Shown: in pieces, positions 1 through 13,733 of the stretch | Layout of the letters: every line of letters begins with the position of its first letter | How positions within the stretch are numbered: the stretch's first letter is position 1 | NCBI GenBank assembly: GCA_018894105.1 | Contig: CM032117.1 | Span: 833,501-897,500, forward strand | Source of the DNA: Jacaranda mimosifolia | Taxonomy: Eukaryota > Streptophyta > Magnoliopsida > Lamiales > Bignoniaceae | Direction: 5' to 3' | Length of the DNA stretch: 64,000 bases | Position numbers and translations under genes: made by a program | The notes under the pieces: model-generated | What the model was told of the DNA's origin: nothing | The model's input: only the letters and a program-made list of their open reading frames with translations | The model's database searches: none

Positions 1-83
1 AACCTATTCTCTTCTAACCACGTTCCTCTGTATGAAAAGAAAATGGTAACAAAGACAAAAAATCTCTAGTTTTGATCTTTAAC

Positions 84-131
84 AGTTATCTTCAGCCCCA
101 TCAAAGAAAGTTGAAAATGCTGCCCGAAAGT
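84..131 (+). pseudogene. VPS2/CHMP2 (ESCRT-III) last-coding-exon fragment, copy 1
   Basis: After an intron-like AG the sequence reads QLSSAPSKKVENAARK, the C-terminal region of plant VPS2-type ESCRT-III subunits. Related copies lie near 13,380-13,450, 18,270-18,340 and 20,670-20,735. Nothing upstream within the window completes the gene. Surrounding bases 1-540 are a diverged duplicate of about 20,590-21,225, including the (CT)n run near 440. The family call rests on this short match plus the fuller copies further on. Confidence 0.55.
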
Positions 132-784
132 ATTTTTAATTTGTTTTCTTCTTTGTCTTTAGTTGTCGACATGGGATTTTATTACTATTGAGATTTTGTG
201 ACTACTAGCATACAATTTGCTAGATCCTAGTATTCTACTTAAATATTGTTATCACATACACGGCAGATGGTAGATTTTGTTCATGTAACAAAAATAAATA
301 AAGGCTATTCTTCTTACCATTCTTCACTGCATTTTACTGTTAACATCTATTTTGGCTCTAGCCCTCTTTCCCCTATTGAGTTAGTCCTGACAACATATGT
401 TTGTTCATTTTCTCCTTACTGCTAAATTTAATGGAAGATCTCTCTCTCTCTCTCTCAGCCCTTTCTTTGGTTAGAAGAATTTGATTGATGATATTGTCAT
501 ATTTTACAAATGCATTGAAAATAAAATGAAGCCTTTTGGAATCTCGAAAACCCTATCGTTAAATTAAGATGAAATGACTCAGTTCAGTCCATACATATAT
601 GTTTTTCTTGCCATCTTTCTCCTCATGTAAACAAGGTATTCCCAGTTTGGTTGCATTTTATTCCTGGCATACAGTTTTTAACAACAAATAAGCTTTTCAG
701 GGTGCGTTTGAAATGATTGTCCTTTGGTAGTCTCTTAAGGAATCAAAGCACAAGTTCAAGATATCATGTAAAGCATGTGTGTCA
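132..784. other. non-coding duplicated block with (CT)n tract
   Basis: No exon is recognised here. The stretch parallels about 20,740-21,225: the same phrases occur in the same order (cataccatggcag-like text, the Ser/Leu-poor AT-rich spacer, then a CT microsatellite at about 440-458). It is intron or intergenic DNA that travelled with the VPS2 tail in a segmental duplication. Confidence 0.5.
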
Positions 785-1310
785 TCAATGAAGTGGTTTC
801 TTGCAAAAATAATTAACTTGATGAAGGATGAGAATCTATTTGCATTACAAGGAGGACCTGTTATTCTTTCAAAGATTGCTTCTTCTTTTGTACTTGGCTG
901 CCTTCATATGGAAGAAGTTCAAAGTTCATGTTGATGAATCCTGATAAAATCAAAACAATGGTAGATCGTAACAAACTATATAATTTTATTTCCAAGCAAT
1001 TTACTGGAGAAATCCTATATCATCTATACTCTTTATTGGTATTTATAGGGTCCTACACTAATATATAATTTTTTTATGCTGTTCCTTTTCAACCTGTTGA
1101 AGACTTAGCTTTTGTTGTTTCGTGCTTTTTTGAAACAGGTGGCACTTTCCAAAACTATCACATGGCGAGCTTCTCTGGGTGATATCACATAGGTGCAACT
1201 TATGACCTGATGAGCACATATCTCTGAACATTATGACTTCTTTACTATACTTCTTGTAGTACTTTGGCAGCACCAACTTCAGTATAACAGCAAGAGCACC
1301 TCTGATTAAT
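785..1310 (+). pseudogene. beta-galactosidase (GH35) exon fragments, copy A
   Basis: Two pieces of a plant beta-galactosidase are readable. Near 805-880 is NLMKDENLFALQGGPVILSK, matching the family's conserved QGGPIILxQIENEYG region. Near 1,080-1,170 is PVEDLAFVVSCFFETGGTF followed by QNYHM, matching PVEDLAFAVARFxQRGGTFQNYYM. A decayed GGTNF piece follows near 1,270-1,290. The frame is broken by stops and lost segments, so no product is possible. About 750-1,300 is a diverged duplicate of 8,245-8,840, where the [14 protein letters not shown] motif survives better. An intact gene of this family would encode a cell-wall exo-galactosidase. Confidence 0.75.
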
Positions 1311-1705
1311 TCTCACATGCCATGATAAATTTTATAATTTCATCTAAAATGACATCTATGATTTACCACATGCAATATATTTTGTAGAACTGCACAGGCC
1401 TAGTATCTTTTGCAAGTTAGATGTGTAACTTAAGGGCACCAAGGAGTGCATCCAATATGCACCAAAGATTTTGGCTATCTATATCTGCAGAGAAAAAACC
1501 AGTGCACAATGATCTCTTGTTTTATATGTATCATTTAGCTAGAAGAGATTGTTGAATTTTTGTGCAAAGTTTCTATGTCCCATAAGAAGTTCTAAGTGCT
1601 CCATGCCATTTATCTGATTTGTCTAACTTTTCATATTGTTTTAAGTTCTCTTTTTCCCTTGTATTGTAGTTTGTAGCTCTTTTACTTCTGATATTCTTAT
1701 CTATG

Positions 1706-3770
<2,065 letters not shown>

Positions 3771-4261
3771 AGTTTTGTTCACACCATTTTGGCTTTACCT
3801 AAATTACATCGAGTAAATTTAGGTTTCCCTTGCTTATAATGATGTTCCCTAGCCACTGCAAAAGAGAATTAAAATCTTTTCAAATTTCAGGGTTTCATGA
3901 CACTGGGGAATTCATTTTGGTTGATCACCTCAGGTTTTGGTGACATTAGCAAACTCATAGTTTTTGGCTATTTGAAACTCCTTTGTCAACATTCCACATG
4001 TCTGTCTGTCTAGTTGCACAAAATTTGTGATGCCTTTGAGACTTGATGCTTGGTAGACCCCAGGGCCAAATAATCAGCGATTAGTTTGAGATTTGGATTC
4101 CAACTGTACACCTTAGGCTCCTCTTGATGTAGTCCTTGGACTGGTCTGAAACAATCTGTCTCAGTTATTTTTCTTTTTACTTGAAGATATTTAGCATAAT
4201 TACTATTATTGGCTATCAAAAATAAATAATTTTCTATTGTTTGTAATATCATTCTTCAGAA

Positions 4262-4364
4262 TTGTGAAGCATGGTTTGATATTCAAGGGGCAGAACTATA
4301 TTCTGTCATTCTCACTGATTTGACAGACTCCAGAGGATCTTTCTTCCATGCAGCCATCAGGTAG
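4262..4364 (+). pseudogene. beta-galactosidase C-terminal-region exon fragment
   Basis: The plus strand reads WFDIQGAELYSVILTDLTDS, matching the 'NYGAWFDxxGAGL' segment after the lectin-like part of plant beta-galactosidases. The paralogous piece at 28,686-28,795 preserves it better, and the block 4,010-4,360 is duplicated at 28,430-28,795. A second degenerate copy of its middle (ttctcactgatttgac) follows at about 4,377. Confidence 0.6.
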
Positions 4365-4423
4365 TTTATTATGTTCATTCTCACTGATTTGACGGGCTCC
4401 AAAGACAATCTTTTCTATTACTG

Positions 4424-4562
4424 TTGGCAGGTAATTTATTCCGAATAGCAGTTTCAACAAGTGTGGTACATGATAGTAAGGTGTTGGTCATCAATGGAAA
4501 GCGGATAATCTTGCAGTCAGGCTCTGTGCATTATCCACCAGCTAAGCCAGAAATGAATTGGA
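4424..4562 (+). pseudogene. beta-galactosidase N-terminal exon fragment
   Basis: The plus strand reads VVHDSKVLVINGKRIILQSG, then SVHYPPAKPEMNW. This corresponds to the start of the mature plant beta-galactosidase catalytic domain (VTYDxRxLxINGKRRILxSGSIHYPRSTPEMW). It lies about 60 bases downstream of a fragment from the other end of the same protein family, an order impossible in one gene. It therefore marks a junction between duplicated or shuffled copies. Confidence 0.8.
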
Positions 4563-4984
4563 ATCCTTTTATTCTTTTATTTTACTTTCTGATCATTGGG
4601 TTGATGGGACCACGCTCCCCCTCCCCCCTTCTTTTTCTCTCTTTTTCTTTTTCTGGGTAAGGTAAATTTGTTTAGCATATGCTTTCAGTGAACCATTTCT
4701 ATGGAATGTGTACTAGGTGGTGCAAAATGCTAATTTCTCTATTTTCTATAACTTTGTAGATGAGGACACCTTGTCCACTTACAGTTTTGCAAATGGGATG
4801 GGGTGTTGCTCAGTTGACTTGGAAGTTGTAGATTTAAGATATCCTGTCCGTTACTCATTTTTTTCCTAATATTAATTGTTCTACTTTCATCCACTGAAAC
4901 AATGATTCACATTTACCAGCATTGGACAGAATCTAATGTTGACTAAATATTTTATGGTATATTTGGCTCCACATTTCATCTCTT

Positions 4985-5135
4985 TTTGCAGCAAGTATGC
5001 CTATCCCTCCATATTTTGCGGTCAGCTCTTTTCCTTATCATTGTTGCACTGGTTCTTCTTTACCAGCAGCTGGGTGTTGCTTCGCTTCTTGGTGCACTAA
5101 ATGTTGTTCCTATGTTCCCTGTACAAGCATGAGAT
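4985..5135 (+). pseudogene. ABCC transporter first-membrane-domain exon fragment
   Basis: One frame reads QVCLSLHILRSALFLIIVAL, then VLLYQQLGVASLLGALNVV and a FPVQ-like end. This is the helix-rich stretch that precedes the first nucleotide-binding domain in plant ABCC1/ABCC2 proteins. It comes after the second-membrane-domain fragment at 3.6 kb, so it belongs to a different duplicate. No ATP-binding parts follow in order. Confidence 0.75.
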
Positions 5136-8100
5136 CCCCATGCTAAGTTTTAGCCTCGCTAGTTTTCTTTTTTGCTTTTGTCCTGCAAATCAATTTGATG
5201 TGTTTTGTGACTTTCGAACAAATTAATCTGCTAAGCCTAAAGGCCCTGAAGATAACTAGGCAAAGGGATCTCTTTGAGTTATTCTAAGGAGACTCGTACA
5301 AATTGCTTCATTATTACAACAGAATTTATGATGCCCTTGATCTGCCAGCAAATAGAGGGAAGAGAGCCACAACAGTAATGCTACCTCCCTTTTTTAAATA
5401 TTGCTAGGTAGCATCGATGTTATCAAAAAAGAACCAAAGTCCTATCTGATTGGCAGGTTATGGTGATGTTGAAGGTATGTATGATTTGTATTTATATCAT
5501 AACATTTTATTCATGTGTAGAGGTTTCAAAAAGATATATTATTTATTCTAGCAATTCTATCTTTTAGATGTAATTTTTTTCTGCTTCCTTCTTTTGTATT
5601 TACTTTTTTCTTTTGAGCACAAGTGGATATAAATTTTTTATTCTTGTTTCCTTATAATTATTTAGATCCAGTAGTTCATTGCCGTGAAGGCTGTTTCATG
5701 AGGTCTCAATTGGCAAATTTCAAATTAATTGCTAGCACTTTTTAATTTAGTTTTCCATTAATTTAAATCACCGTATATTTGTGTTCCTTTTACTTTACGT
5801 GTATATTTGTTCTTCCACAAATTAATGCCTATTGATCTACTCATATTTAGTTTTTCAATCTCTCTCTCTTCTAGATATAATGATACGGCAATGAGCAACA
5901 GGTACAGCATGCTATAATCATTCTTTATTATATGTATCATTCTTACATTTTTTTTCCTTTTCCAGCGTTCAAGTCCTGGTGTCAGGTCTGTGTTGTCAAT
6001 AGAGTGTTCATTTCCCACTCTATACAGCTATTGATGGTGATGTCATGTAAGTCCAGTTTATTTGCTTCTGCATTATTTTGCATGACTTAGTTTTTAGTTT
6101 ATTCTACATTGGATAGTTAGAGGCATTTTGTGGCAGGTTTTTTCTGAACTCTGTCTGAACTTTCTGTTACGCACAGTCTCCATTCTTTCCAGGCTTACCT
6201 ATAAGTAGTTATCCTAATAAACTATACTTTTCATGTCTGTTGCCTGATAATTGTCTCTATTATTCCTTACTCAGTGATATGTTACTCTTATCAAGTGAGG
6301 GAAAACATTTCCTTAGCATTAATGGTCCTCAAGATTTCTTTAAGCTCATGCTTGCAAAATGGAGACAGGGTATCAGCAAACATTTGGCAGGAAAAAGAAA
6401 GGGAGGGGATGGGAAATCGGTAAGACTCAAATGAAATGATTCACTGGACTAACTGTAGAAATCATATATAAAATGCCTCGTACGGCGTGATGAATATTAA
6501 AGCAAATTAGAAGGACCTTAGAGATTTTTTTATTAGCTTCTAATTTCATGCTCATTTTCTAAAGTAAGCTTATTCTATCGGGTTTACACAATTAGTTCCT
6601 TGGAATTTTGATCTGTGCCTTTTTTATTTTCCTGTTTCTCATCACCACGCTCTTTTCTATTTTTTCTAGTCCCCAACATAATCTTCTACTTTCATACTTG
6701 GTTTTCTTTTTCCCCTCATAAGTTTTTTAGCGAGGTGGTTATTCATGATAGTTTATGCATCTAATGTAATTGCGGACCTACAATAGAGTTCAAGATTGCT
6801 TCTCACAATTGGTAAGTTCACCCAGATATTTTTGGATTCTCTCTATAGGGGTGCCATTGTCAAAAAAAAATATTTCCATGCAAATTCTATCAGTTATTTA
6901 CTTATACAAAGAAGTAAAGTTTGCCAATGGAACCTTACCCTCTCTCCATTCGAATGGCAAAAACCAAAAACTGGAGGGAAAAGAAAAAAGAAGACAAACA
7001 AGGAAAAAACAATATAAAGTGAAAAGGCTTTGGAGATTTCACATCCTTACTTATGTTATATTGAATGATTTATGTTCGAGAAATACAGGTTGAAAGAATA
7101 ACCTTGAACTTTTGGTACCCTTTCTGTCCTAAGGCATATTTACCTGGGCTAGCTTTCTATTTTTCTTTAAAATCTTCAGATTCTATGATATTTTACAAAA
7201 ATTTGCTCTCACTAATTCCTTCTGAAGATAGTCTGAAGCTTGGCATGCTAAAAGGCTTTTGCTAGTTGAAGCAGTGCAGAATATGTCAGATGAGAGTAAT
7301 TTGAAATTTTTGTTTTCAAATACTTGCAGATTTCGCTTCATCTGACGGTATGCCGTTAGTTAGTTACTCTATACTTTGATTAAAATGGTCTGGATTTTAG
7401 ATGTTCGGTTTTGGTTTCTTAATTGATTGGTGTAACTTTTGTTATATTTGAAGCTTTTCAGGTCACTCCATGGCTAAAATATATACTTAAAAAAGAGTTC
7501 TTTTGTATTCTGGGAATGTAAAAGCCATCCAACGGCCAATATTGGCAAATTGTATGCTCTTACTAGGTAGCTTATGGTGTTTATGTTGTAATTCCGGTTG
7601 ATGCATTATTGCAATGGACATTGATAACATTTTGGATCCTACTTTTCCTCAAACATGAACCACTTTCTATTAGAGAGAACTCAAATATCAATAGCCAAAA
7701 TGGGTGTGAAGTTTGTCTAGAGGTTTGGCAAGATAAATAATTTGCAGATCTCTGATAGGGAAGAAGATCATATGATTCTATATGTTTCAATTAATTCCAA
7801 ATTTTTTCATTCCATTTGGTTGCATTTAATGACATAATGATACTGCAACAAGTACAGCATTCTACAATCATTCTTTATTATTTTATCATACTTACATTTT
7901 TTTTTTCTTTGCAGCATTCAAGTCCTGGTGTCAGGACTATTGGCAACATAGTATTCATTTCCCACTCAATACAGCTATTGACGGTGGCGTCGTGTAAGAT
8001 GTGTTTACTTGCTTCTGCCAAATTGTATATGACTTAGTCTTTCTAGGTCTCCACAGATATCACATTGGATTGTTATGAGGCATATGTTGTAGGTCTTTTC

Positions 8101-8289
8101 TTAACTCTGCTTTTGAGCTTCTATTGAGAGTTTGGGAAACTTCACGGGATATCAAAGTTTCCATTTGAAAAATCAACATGATTTCAGATGTCCTTATTAT
8201 CAAGAGATCATGTGCATTTTTTTAGTAGCCTTTTAATGAATTAATGCATAAGTTCAAGATATCATAAAAAGTATCTGTTGTCATCAATG
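5136..8289. repeat. internally duplicated non-coding DNA with a recurring exon-like block
   Basis: Blocks at about 5,870-6,165 and 7,825-8,110 are diverged copies, and part recurs at 9,115-9,260. Each of the two fuller copies contains an exon-like piece after a pyrimidine-rich AG: 5,965-6,050 and 7,916-7,997. One shared frame there reads SSPGVR and then FISHSIQLL. I do not recognise the protein. The rest has no open frame of note and no family match I can defend. Confidence 0.45.
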
Positions 8290-8885
8290 TAGAAGGAAAT
8301 GAAGCTTCTTCTTGCAAAAATAGTTAACATGATAAAAGGATGAGAATCTATCTGAATCACAAAGAGGGCCAGTAATTCTTTCAAAGGTTGCTTCTTTTTT
8401 TGTACCTCTCTGCCCTTTATATGGAAGAAGTTCTTCATGAACTTTTGAAACCGATTCATGTTGTGGAACCTTGATGAAATCAGAACAAAAGTAGATGGTA
8501 ACAGACTACATAATTTTGTTTTTGAGTAATTTACTGGAGAAACCCTATGTTATCTATACTCTTTATTGGTCATTATAGAGTCATACACTAAATATATAAA
8601 TTTTTGGTTTCTTGCATTTGGAGGTGTTGTTCCTGTTCAACCTGTTGAGACAGCTTTTGCTGCTGTGCGCTTTCCTTAAATATCACATTGTGAGCTTCAT
8701 TACGTGAGATCACATAGGTGCAACTTTTGACCTGATAAACACATATCTCTGAACATTATGACTTCTTTCCTATATAATTGTAGTATTTTGGTGGCACCAA
8801 CTTCAGTAAAACAGCAGGAGGACCTTTGATTGCAACTAGTTACGACTATGATGCGCCCATAAATGAATATGGTGCACTTTCTAAA
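8290..8885 (+). pseudogene. beta-galactosidase (GH35) exon fragments, copy B
   Basis: Readable pieces in order are: ESQRGPVILSK near 8,355-8,390 (family QGGPIILxQ); PVQPVETAFAAVRF near 8,630-8,670 (family PVEDLAFAVARF, with the QRGGTFQNYYM part deleted); and [20 protein letters not shown] then DAPINEYG near 8,790-8,870. The last is the best-preserved beta-galactosidase signature in the window. Stops and deletions preclude function. The block duplicates 750-1,300. Confidence 0.88.
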
Positions 8886-10569
8886 GCAGTTAGTATCTTT
8901 CATATCATAATCTACTGATGCATGCCATTCATGACAAACTGCACCAGTTATTTGCTCAAAAATAGAATAGTATAACAATGAATATTAAGCAGAGGATTAT
9001 ATTTGTATTTATTGGAGCAGTGATTTCTATTCATTGCTGCAATTTCTTGTCCAAAGTAAAGAAATATACACAAGAGGTTTTGGAAGAGGCGTTTCCTTCT
9101 GCCTAATTCTGCAGGACTTAGTCCTTCTAGGTCTCCATAGATATCACATCGGATTGTTATGAGGCACATGTTGCAGGTTTTTTCTGAACTCTGCTTTTGA
9201 GTTTCTATTGAGAGTTTGGGCAACTTCACAGGATATCAAGGTTTCTATTTGAAAAATAAACATGATATCTTGTCTCATCTATTCACTTTTTCCTTCTGGA
9301 TTATTTCCTTGTTTTGCTTGCTTCACTCTGATGCTTTAGAGTTCGTTGCATTCTACTCATGCTTGTGGGAAATCCTTTATAAGAAGATTAATATGTCAAA
9401 TTTCATATGTAGATACTTGAAGTTGTTATAAAGTTTCAAGAACACCTTGAATATTTTTATTCTTTAGCAATAATGTGACGATTTCAATATCTTTTGAGTT
9501 TTTAGACCTAAAAATGAGGTTTTCTATTAGTTAGGAGTAGTTAACCATGTTCCTGATATGCCACTTGTCAATGCCCCTAGCTTGGTTCTATGTAGATTGG
9601 ATTTCCTTCATCTCAGGGATCACAAATTATCTTATTGACAAATTCCTACAACTTAGCATCTTCTTAGTTGACATTAACTTGTTACTCTGCGGTTCTCTAG
9701 GTTTATTTATCTAACAATAAAAATTGTTTGCCATACAATATTACTACTTATCCTCTATCTAAATGTTGCAGCCCGAAATTTTAAGGAGACAATGTGTTCT
9801 AGTGAGAAAAATTAGCACTATCTTGCCTAGATCACAAAAGGGTGAATGATCCACAAGGTCTTGAAAAAAAATAATTCTTCCCTTTCTATGTTTTATGTTC
9901 ATTGCCTATTTCCAAGTTTATTAGGTAGGCTTTAAGTTTTGTCGAAGGTATAGTTTCTTTTGTTGATGCAGGTTCACTCGCGTATCTACCATCGGTGATT
10001 TAGGCCAGATGGCTATTGTTGTATCTTGGAAACAACTGAAGAAGGCTTTACCAAGACTTCTGCCACTATTTTGAAATTGTAAGCTCTGTTCATTTTTGCA
10101 TATTATTCTTTTTAGAAGCTAGAACCATTTGCAAGTAAATATTAGAGGTGTATGTCCAACAGATTTACGTGAATTCTGTGAAAAAGGTCGTCTTTTGATA
10201 ACCATTTTTTTGATAGGTACCTTGGTTATTACAAAGATTATGGATGTACAATTATGTCCTTGGACATACTCTGTAGCTATTTACAAGTTACTTTATTCAG
10301 TGGAGAGGATGGAAAAAGTTAAGCAGAACAGCTACTGTATATCTTGAGACAGATTGATCAATATCTTTCCTCCTCTATAGAGTATCAAAGGAAAAGAGTT
10401 TGTCTTGTGGCTTATGGAGATTCTTCATAAGTTCTGGACTATATGTGTTAGTGGATACTGTAAACTTGTAGTCACAACAAACAAATTACTGCATGTCTCT
10501 CTTTCCAGTTTCATATATTATGCTTTGCAATTTCTTTTATTGTTAGATGCATTTATTTCCCTGAGTCAT
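8886..10569. other. non-coding stretch, partly duplicated elsewhere
   Basis: About 8,880-9,050 recurs at 28,246-28,415, directly beside the second copia element. 9,115-9,260 repeats part of 8,040-8,180. An exon-like piece near 9,972-10,075 (after a pyrimidine-rich AG) has no family I can name. Nothing else is supported. Confidence 0.4.
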
Positions 10570-11197
10570 GAAGCTTTGTATTTAGGGGAGAGGATAATGG
10601 TGTATTTTCCATGCTGCACTGATACAAATCTTGAAGTTAGAGAAACCTCTGCTCAGGTATGTAGTTTGAGGAAAACTTTATCTTGTTCTACTTAGTTTGT
10701 ACCACCATAAAATCTATATGAACAAACAGGGGCAGGGTTGATTGGTTTATTTATCTTGATCAACTATTGGTTCTTTTCTTACAGTGCATGACATAGAGAT
10801 TATGCTATTGTCTAAATTATTAATTTTGACATTGACCTCTATCTGCTGATTCCTGATTTATTTGTCAGTATATGATCCATTACTGAGGTCTGCAAACTCT
10901 AGTTTTGAACTTGATATTGAATTGTGTTATACTGCTTTATCAGCACTTGAGGATGTTATTGCTTTCTTGAGGAGTGTAATTCAAATCCGAACTTTCTTCT
11001 GATACTTGTTTACTTTTTCACTTCTTTAGACAAAAGCAGAGAGGCAGCATAGCTTTTTTTTTTTTGCTCTTATGTTTCCACTTTGAGATTAACTTTTAGC
11101 GTTTCTACTTTTGCTTATAGGCTATGTACCTTGATCCATCAAAGGTATTTAACAGTGTTATTTCTTCCATTTGCATATTATTCACTAAGGATGAGGT
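10570..11197 (+). pseudogene. SGR6/MROH1-like HEAT-repeat protein fragments
   Basis: Three exon-like pieces in order resemble SHOOT GRAVITROPISM6-type (maestro-HEAT) proteins: GERIMVYFPCCTDTNLEVRE then TSAQ ending at a GT donor near 10,656; NSSFELDIELCYTALSALED then VIAFLRS near 10,895-10,970; and DPSKVFNSVISSICILFTKD near 11,133-11,195. The spacing and splice-like borders suggest an intron-containing genomic copy, not a processed one. Only a small part of this very long protein is present. The family is identified from remembered sequence character, so a search is needed to confirm it. Confidence 0.6.
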
Positions 11198-11200
11198 AAA

Positions 11201-11348
11201 ACTTAAATAGTTCAATTCTCTATGTGCATGTTAGTACTTTTCAAGATAGTTAAAACATTTTGACAATCTATCTAACTTAAATAGTTTAATTTTCTATGTG
11301 CATGTTCGTACTTTTCAAGATAGTTAAAACATTTTGACAAGTTATCTA
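11201..11348. repeat. 74-bp tandem duplication
   Basis: Two near-identical units, 11,201-11,274 and 11,275-11,348, begin acttaaatagtt and differ by a few substitutions. They lie just after the last HEAT-protein fragment. Confidence 0.85.
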
Positions 11349-12494
11349 ATCCCATTTCATGTCCATTAACTTTGCCAAGCTTGTTGCTGCCCTACATGTT
11401 TGCTCAACAGATATATGAATTTCTTATGGATTGGCCTTCTGTGTTTATTATTTGCATCTTGTTTAAGTGGACATACTTTAGGGTGTGCTCATGCTTGGAT
11501 GAATTACTCATGAATCAAAATAGAAGGCTTTTCTCCAAGTAGGTTAATTTAGTAAGTTTAAGTGACTTTTAGTCGGTACCTACTTCTGTTTACTATTTCA
11601 TTAGGTTTGTGAGTAAAATAGGTACTATTTCATTTCCATACTGATTTCTATCTTCATCGTTGCTTATGTTGAAATGTAGAGAGATTGCTAGGCATCTTTT
11701 GTATGAGTCTTAAAGCAGCAATTGAATTAGAAAATCTTTATACCACATGACTCAGCTTATGAAAGGTCAAATTTTGAACACAGATTCCTGACTAAGTTTG
11801 AAAGATTCAAAATTCTAGGAATTTTAGATTTTTTTAAATTACATCAACATTTTTCAAGTTGAGATTCTAGAGGAACATTACAAAATAAAAGTAGAAAAAA
11901 GTGAGACCGTATCAGTCAAGTTGACAACTTTTGTCTTCTTTGTAATCTCTCTTTATCTTAATATAAGTTTGTTCTACAATCTCAAGTGCATGGGAAAAAA
12001 AGAAGTCCCTGAAGAAGTCATCTTACTGCATGAGCTACATGGTCATGTTACAACATCATTTGTTCAGACAATGGAATTATTATATATAGAATTCTTGGTT
12101 GCTATCTTTGCTGATTGGTTTATACTCCACTTGCTTCTGTATATTAGATTGTGCAGTATGCCCACTTATGTCATGTCTTGATGTGATGAATTTTAAATAC
12201 TGAATTGCAGTAACCTACTATTTACATTTTAAAGTGGGCTACCGCCAGAATCCTAGCATGTCTATTAGTTAGGCTACAGAAGCAAATAACAATGTTGCAA
12301 GGAAGTCGTGCCCAGATCAGATGCTTGGCAACTCATAAACAAGTAATTGTTATATTCACTTGGGGCAAAAATCCTAACATGAAATGGTAATGTATATAAT
12401 AATTAAGTTGTACGGTCAAATTGTTCTCAATTGTATGGCTTATTTTTGCTTTTCTTTTGTTCTTAATCAATATATTTACTACGTGCATAGGCGT
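11349..12494. other. no recognised gene; part of VPS2-containing duplicated block
   Basis: No exon is recognised. From about 12,240 onward the sequence parallels 19,615 onward (shared phrases around 'cagatcagatgcttggcaac'). It is therefore the left part of the VPS2 duplication. Confidence 0.4.
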
Positions 12495-13455
12495 GTATGC
12501 CAGCATTTCAGTTTCAACCAGAACGGAAGGTGCAGCAAAAGTTATGGCTGCCATGAAGAAGGTACGTATTTGAGCTTTGAAGCATGACATAGTTGATAGA
12601 GAACCAGCTGAGTTGGTTGATTTTATTTCTCTACTTTTTGCATCACGAAAATTGATTTTCTGATTTTTCATTCTTGGACGGTCAATTACTGACTGTTTGG
12701 TTTTGCCGTCGTTATAATTTATTTCTTTATTGTTGTGCTGAAGAAAGCCCTGCCCTTATGGTTGGCAGAATTTGTGGAGCTTGGTTGAGTAGAGTTGCTA
12801 AATGAATCAGACCTCCCTTTTAACCAGAATAAAAATGAGATTTTCCTCAGCAAATGGGTGTGCAAATCAAAGAATTCTAGAGAAACTAGGCCCAGATGGA
12901 TATGACAATAAATTTCCCTACTTATGTTTTGCGTAATGTCTATTCTTTATTTCCTTGCCCCTCAACATGGGATGATTATTATTTAAAATATTATTTTGTT
13001 CTTCTATGGTTCCATTTGGTTACTATAGTGAGAGGTATTTGGCAAGTGACAAGAGAAAACTTCTGATAACCTCTCCAGGTTATTCACCATCTTTGTTTTG
13101 GCAATCCACACCTTCGAACTGTTCTCTTCTTGTTAGACTAAGTAATTTCATGTAACATCTCTTGTGCCCCTTCTGTTCAGATTGAAATGGTGTTGGAAGC
13201 AATTGCCATAACCTTGGACAAAGATGAGGCTGAGGAAAAAACTGAAGAACTTACTAGATGAGGCTGAGGAAAAAACTGAAGAACATACTAGTCAGGTGTA
13301 GTAATGACTTGATTTGGTCATGCACAAACCTATCCTCTTCTTACCATGTTCCTCTAGTTCTGCTTCCACCTCTCTTTTAACAGTTATCTTCAGCCCAAAT
13401 GGGGGTGATTGCATCAAAGAAAGTTGAAAATGCTGCCCCCAGGTATGGTTGGCTT
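12495..13455 (+). pseudogene. VPS2/CHMP2 (ESCRT-III) pseudogene, copy 2
   Basis: Four exon remnants are in family order. They are: near 12,497-12,560, ending AAKVMAAMKK; near 12,850-12,905, ending AQMDM in one frame; 13,182-13,256, reading QIEMVLEAIAITLDKDEAEE then KTEELT; and about 13,380-13,450, reading QLSSAQMGVIASKKVENAAP. These match the central helix, the EFQKQSAQMDM segment and the acidic C-terminal helix of VPS2. A 34-bp tandem duplication (13,223-13,256 and 13,257-13,290) breaks the acidic exon. The intact protein builds ESCRT-III filaments at endosomes. 12,240-13,500 is duplicated at about 19,615-20,800. Confidence 0.75.
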
Positions 13456-13505
13456 TCATTGACTTTGATCCTTTTCATTTTGCATTTCCTATTTTTGTCA
13501 ATTAT
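13116..13505 (+). repeat. 5' flank of copia element 1, perfectly duplicated at 18,007-18,396
   Basis: This host DNA (VPS2 tail) plus the adjoining LTR (to 13,720) reappears at 18,007-18,611 with no difference I could find over 605 bases. The junction inside the element shares only GAA with the normal element sequence. Confidence 0.95.
13501..13505 (+). repeat. target-site duplication (left), copia element 1
   Basis: ATTAT precedes the LTR start TGTTGACTAG. ATTAT also follows the right LTR at 18,612-18,616. The unoccupied paralogous site at 20,793-20,797 reads caATTATgtgt once, which confirms the 5-bp duplication. Confidence 0.9.
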
Positions 13506-13720
13506 TGTTGACTAGCTATAATTGGAATGAAATATCTTTTCTGGCTGTAAATTGATTCTCATATCTGTTTAGTGATTTAGCCATAGAGTAATTGATTCTT
13601 TCCTTATTAGGCATAGGATTCTTTCCTTATTAGACATAGGACTTCTGTATAAATACCCATGTTCATATGATGTAAAAACACATTGAGAAATATATGAATT
13701 CTCTTTCTCAGAAATCTTCA
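13506..13720 (+). repeat. 5' LTR of copia element 1
   Basis: A 215-bp LTR begins TGTTGACTAG and ends AAATCTTCA (TG...CA). A TATA box (TATAAATA, 13,648-13,655) lies about 65 bases before its end. A short internal duplication (gattctttccttattag, twice) distinguishes it from element 2's LTR. The primer-binding site follows directly. Confidence 0.92.
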
Positions 13721-13733
13721 TGGTATCAGAGCC
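13721..13733 (+). other. primer-binding site, initiator tRNA-Met
   Basis: TGGTATCAGAGCC directly abuts the 5' LTR. It is complementary to the 3' end of plant initiator tRNA-Met, the usual primer of Ty1/copia elements. Confidence 0.95.
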
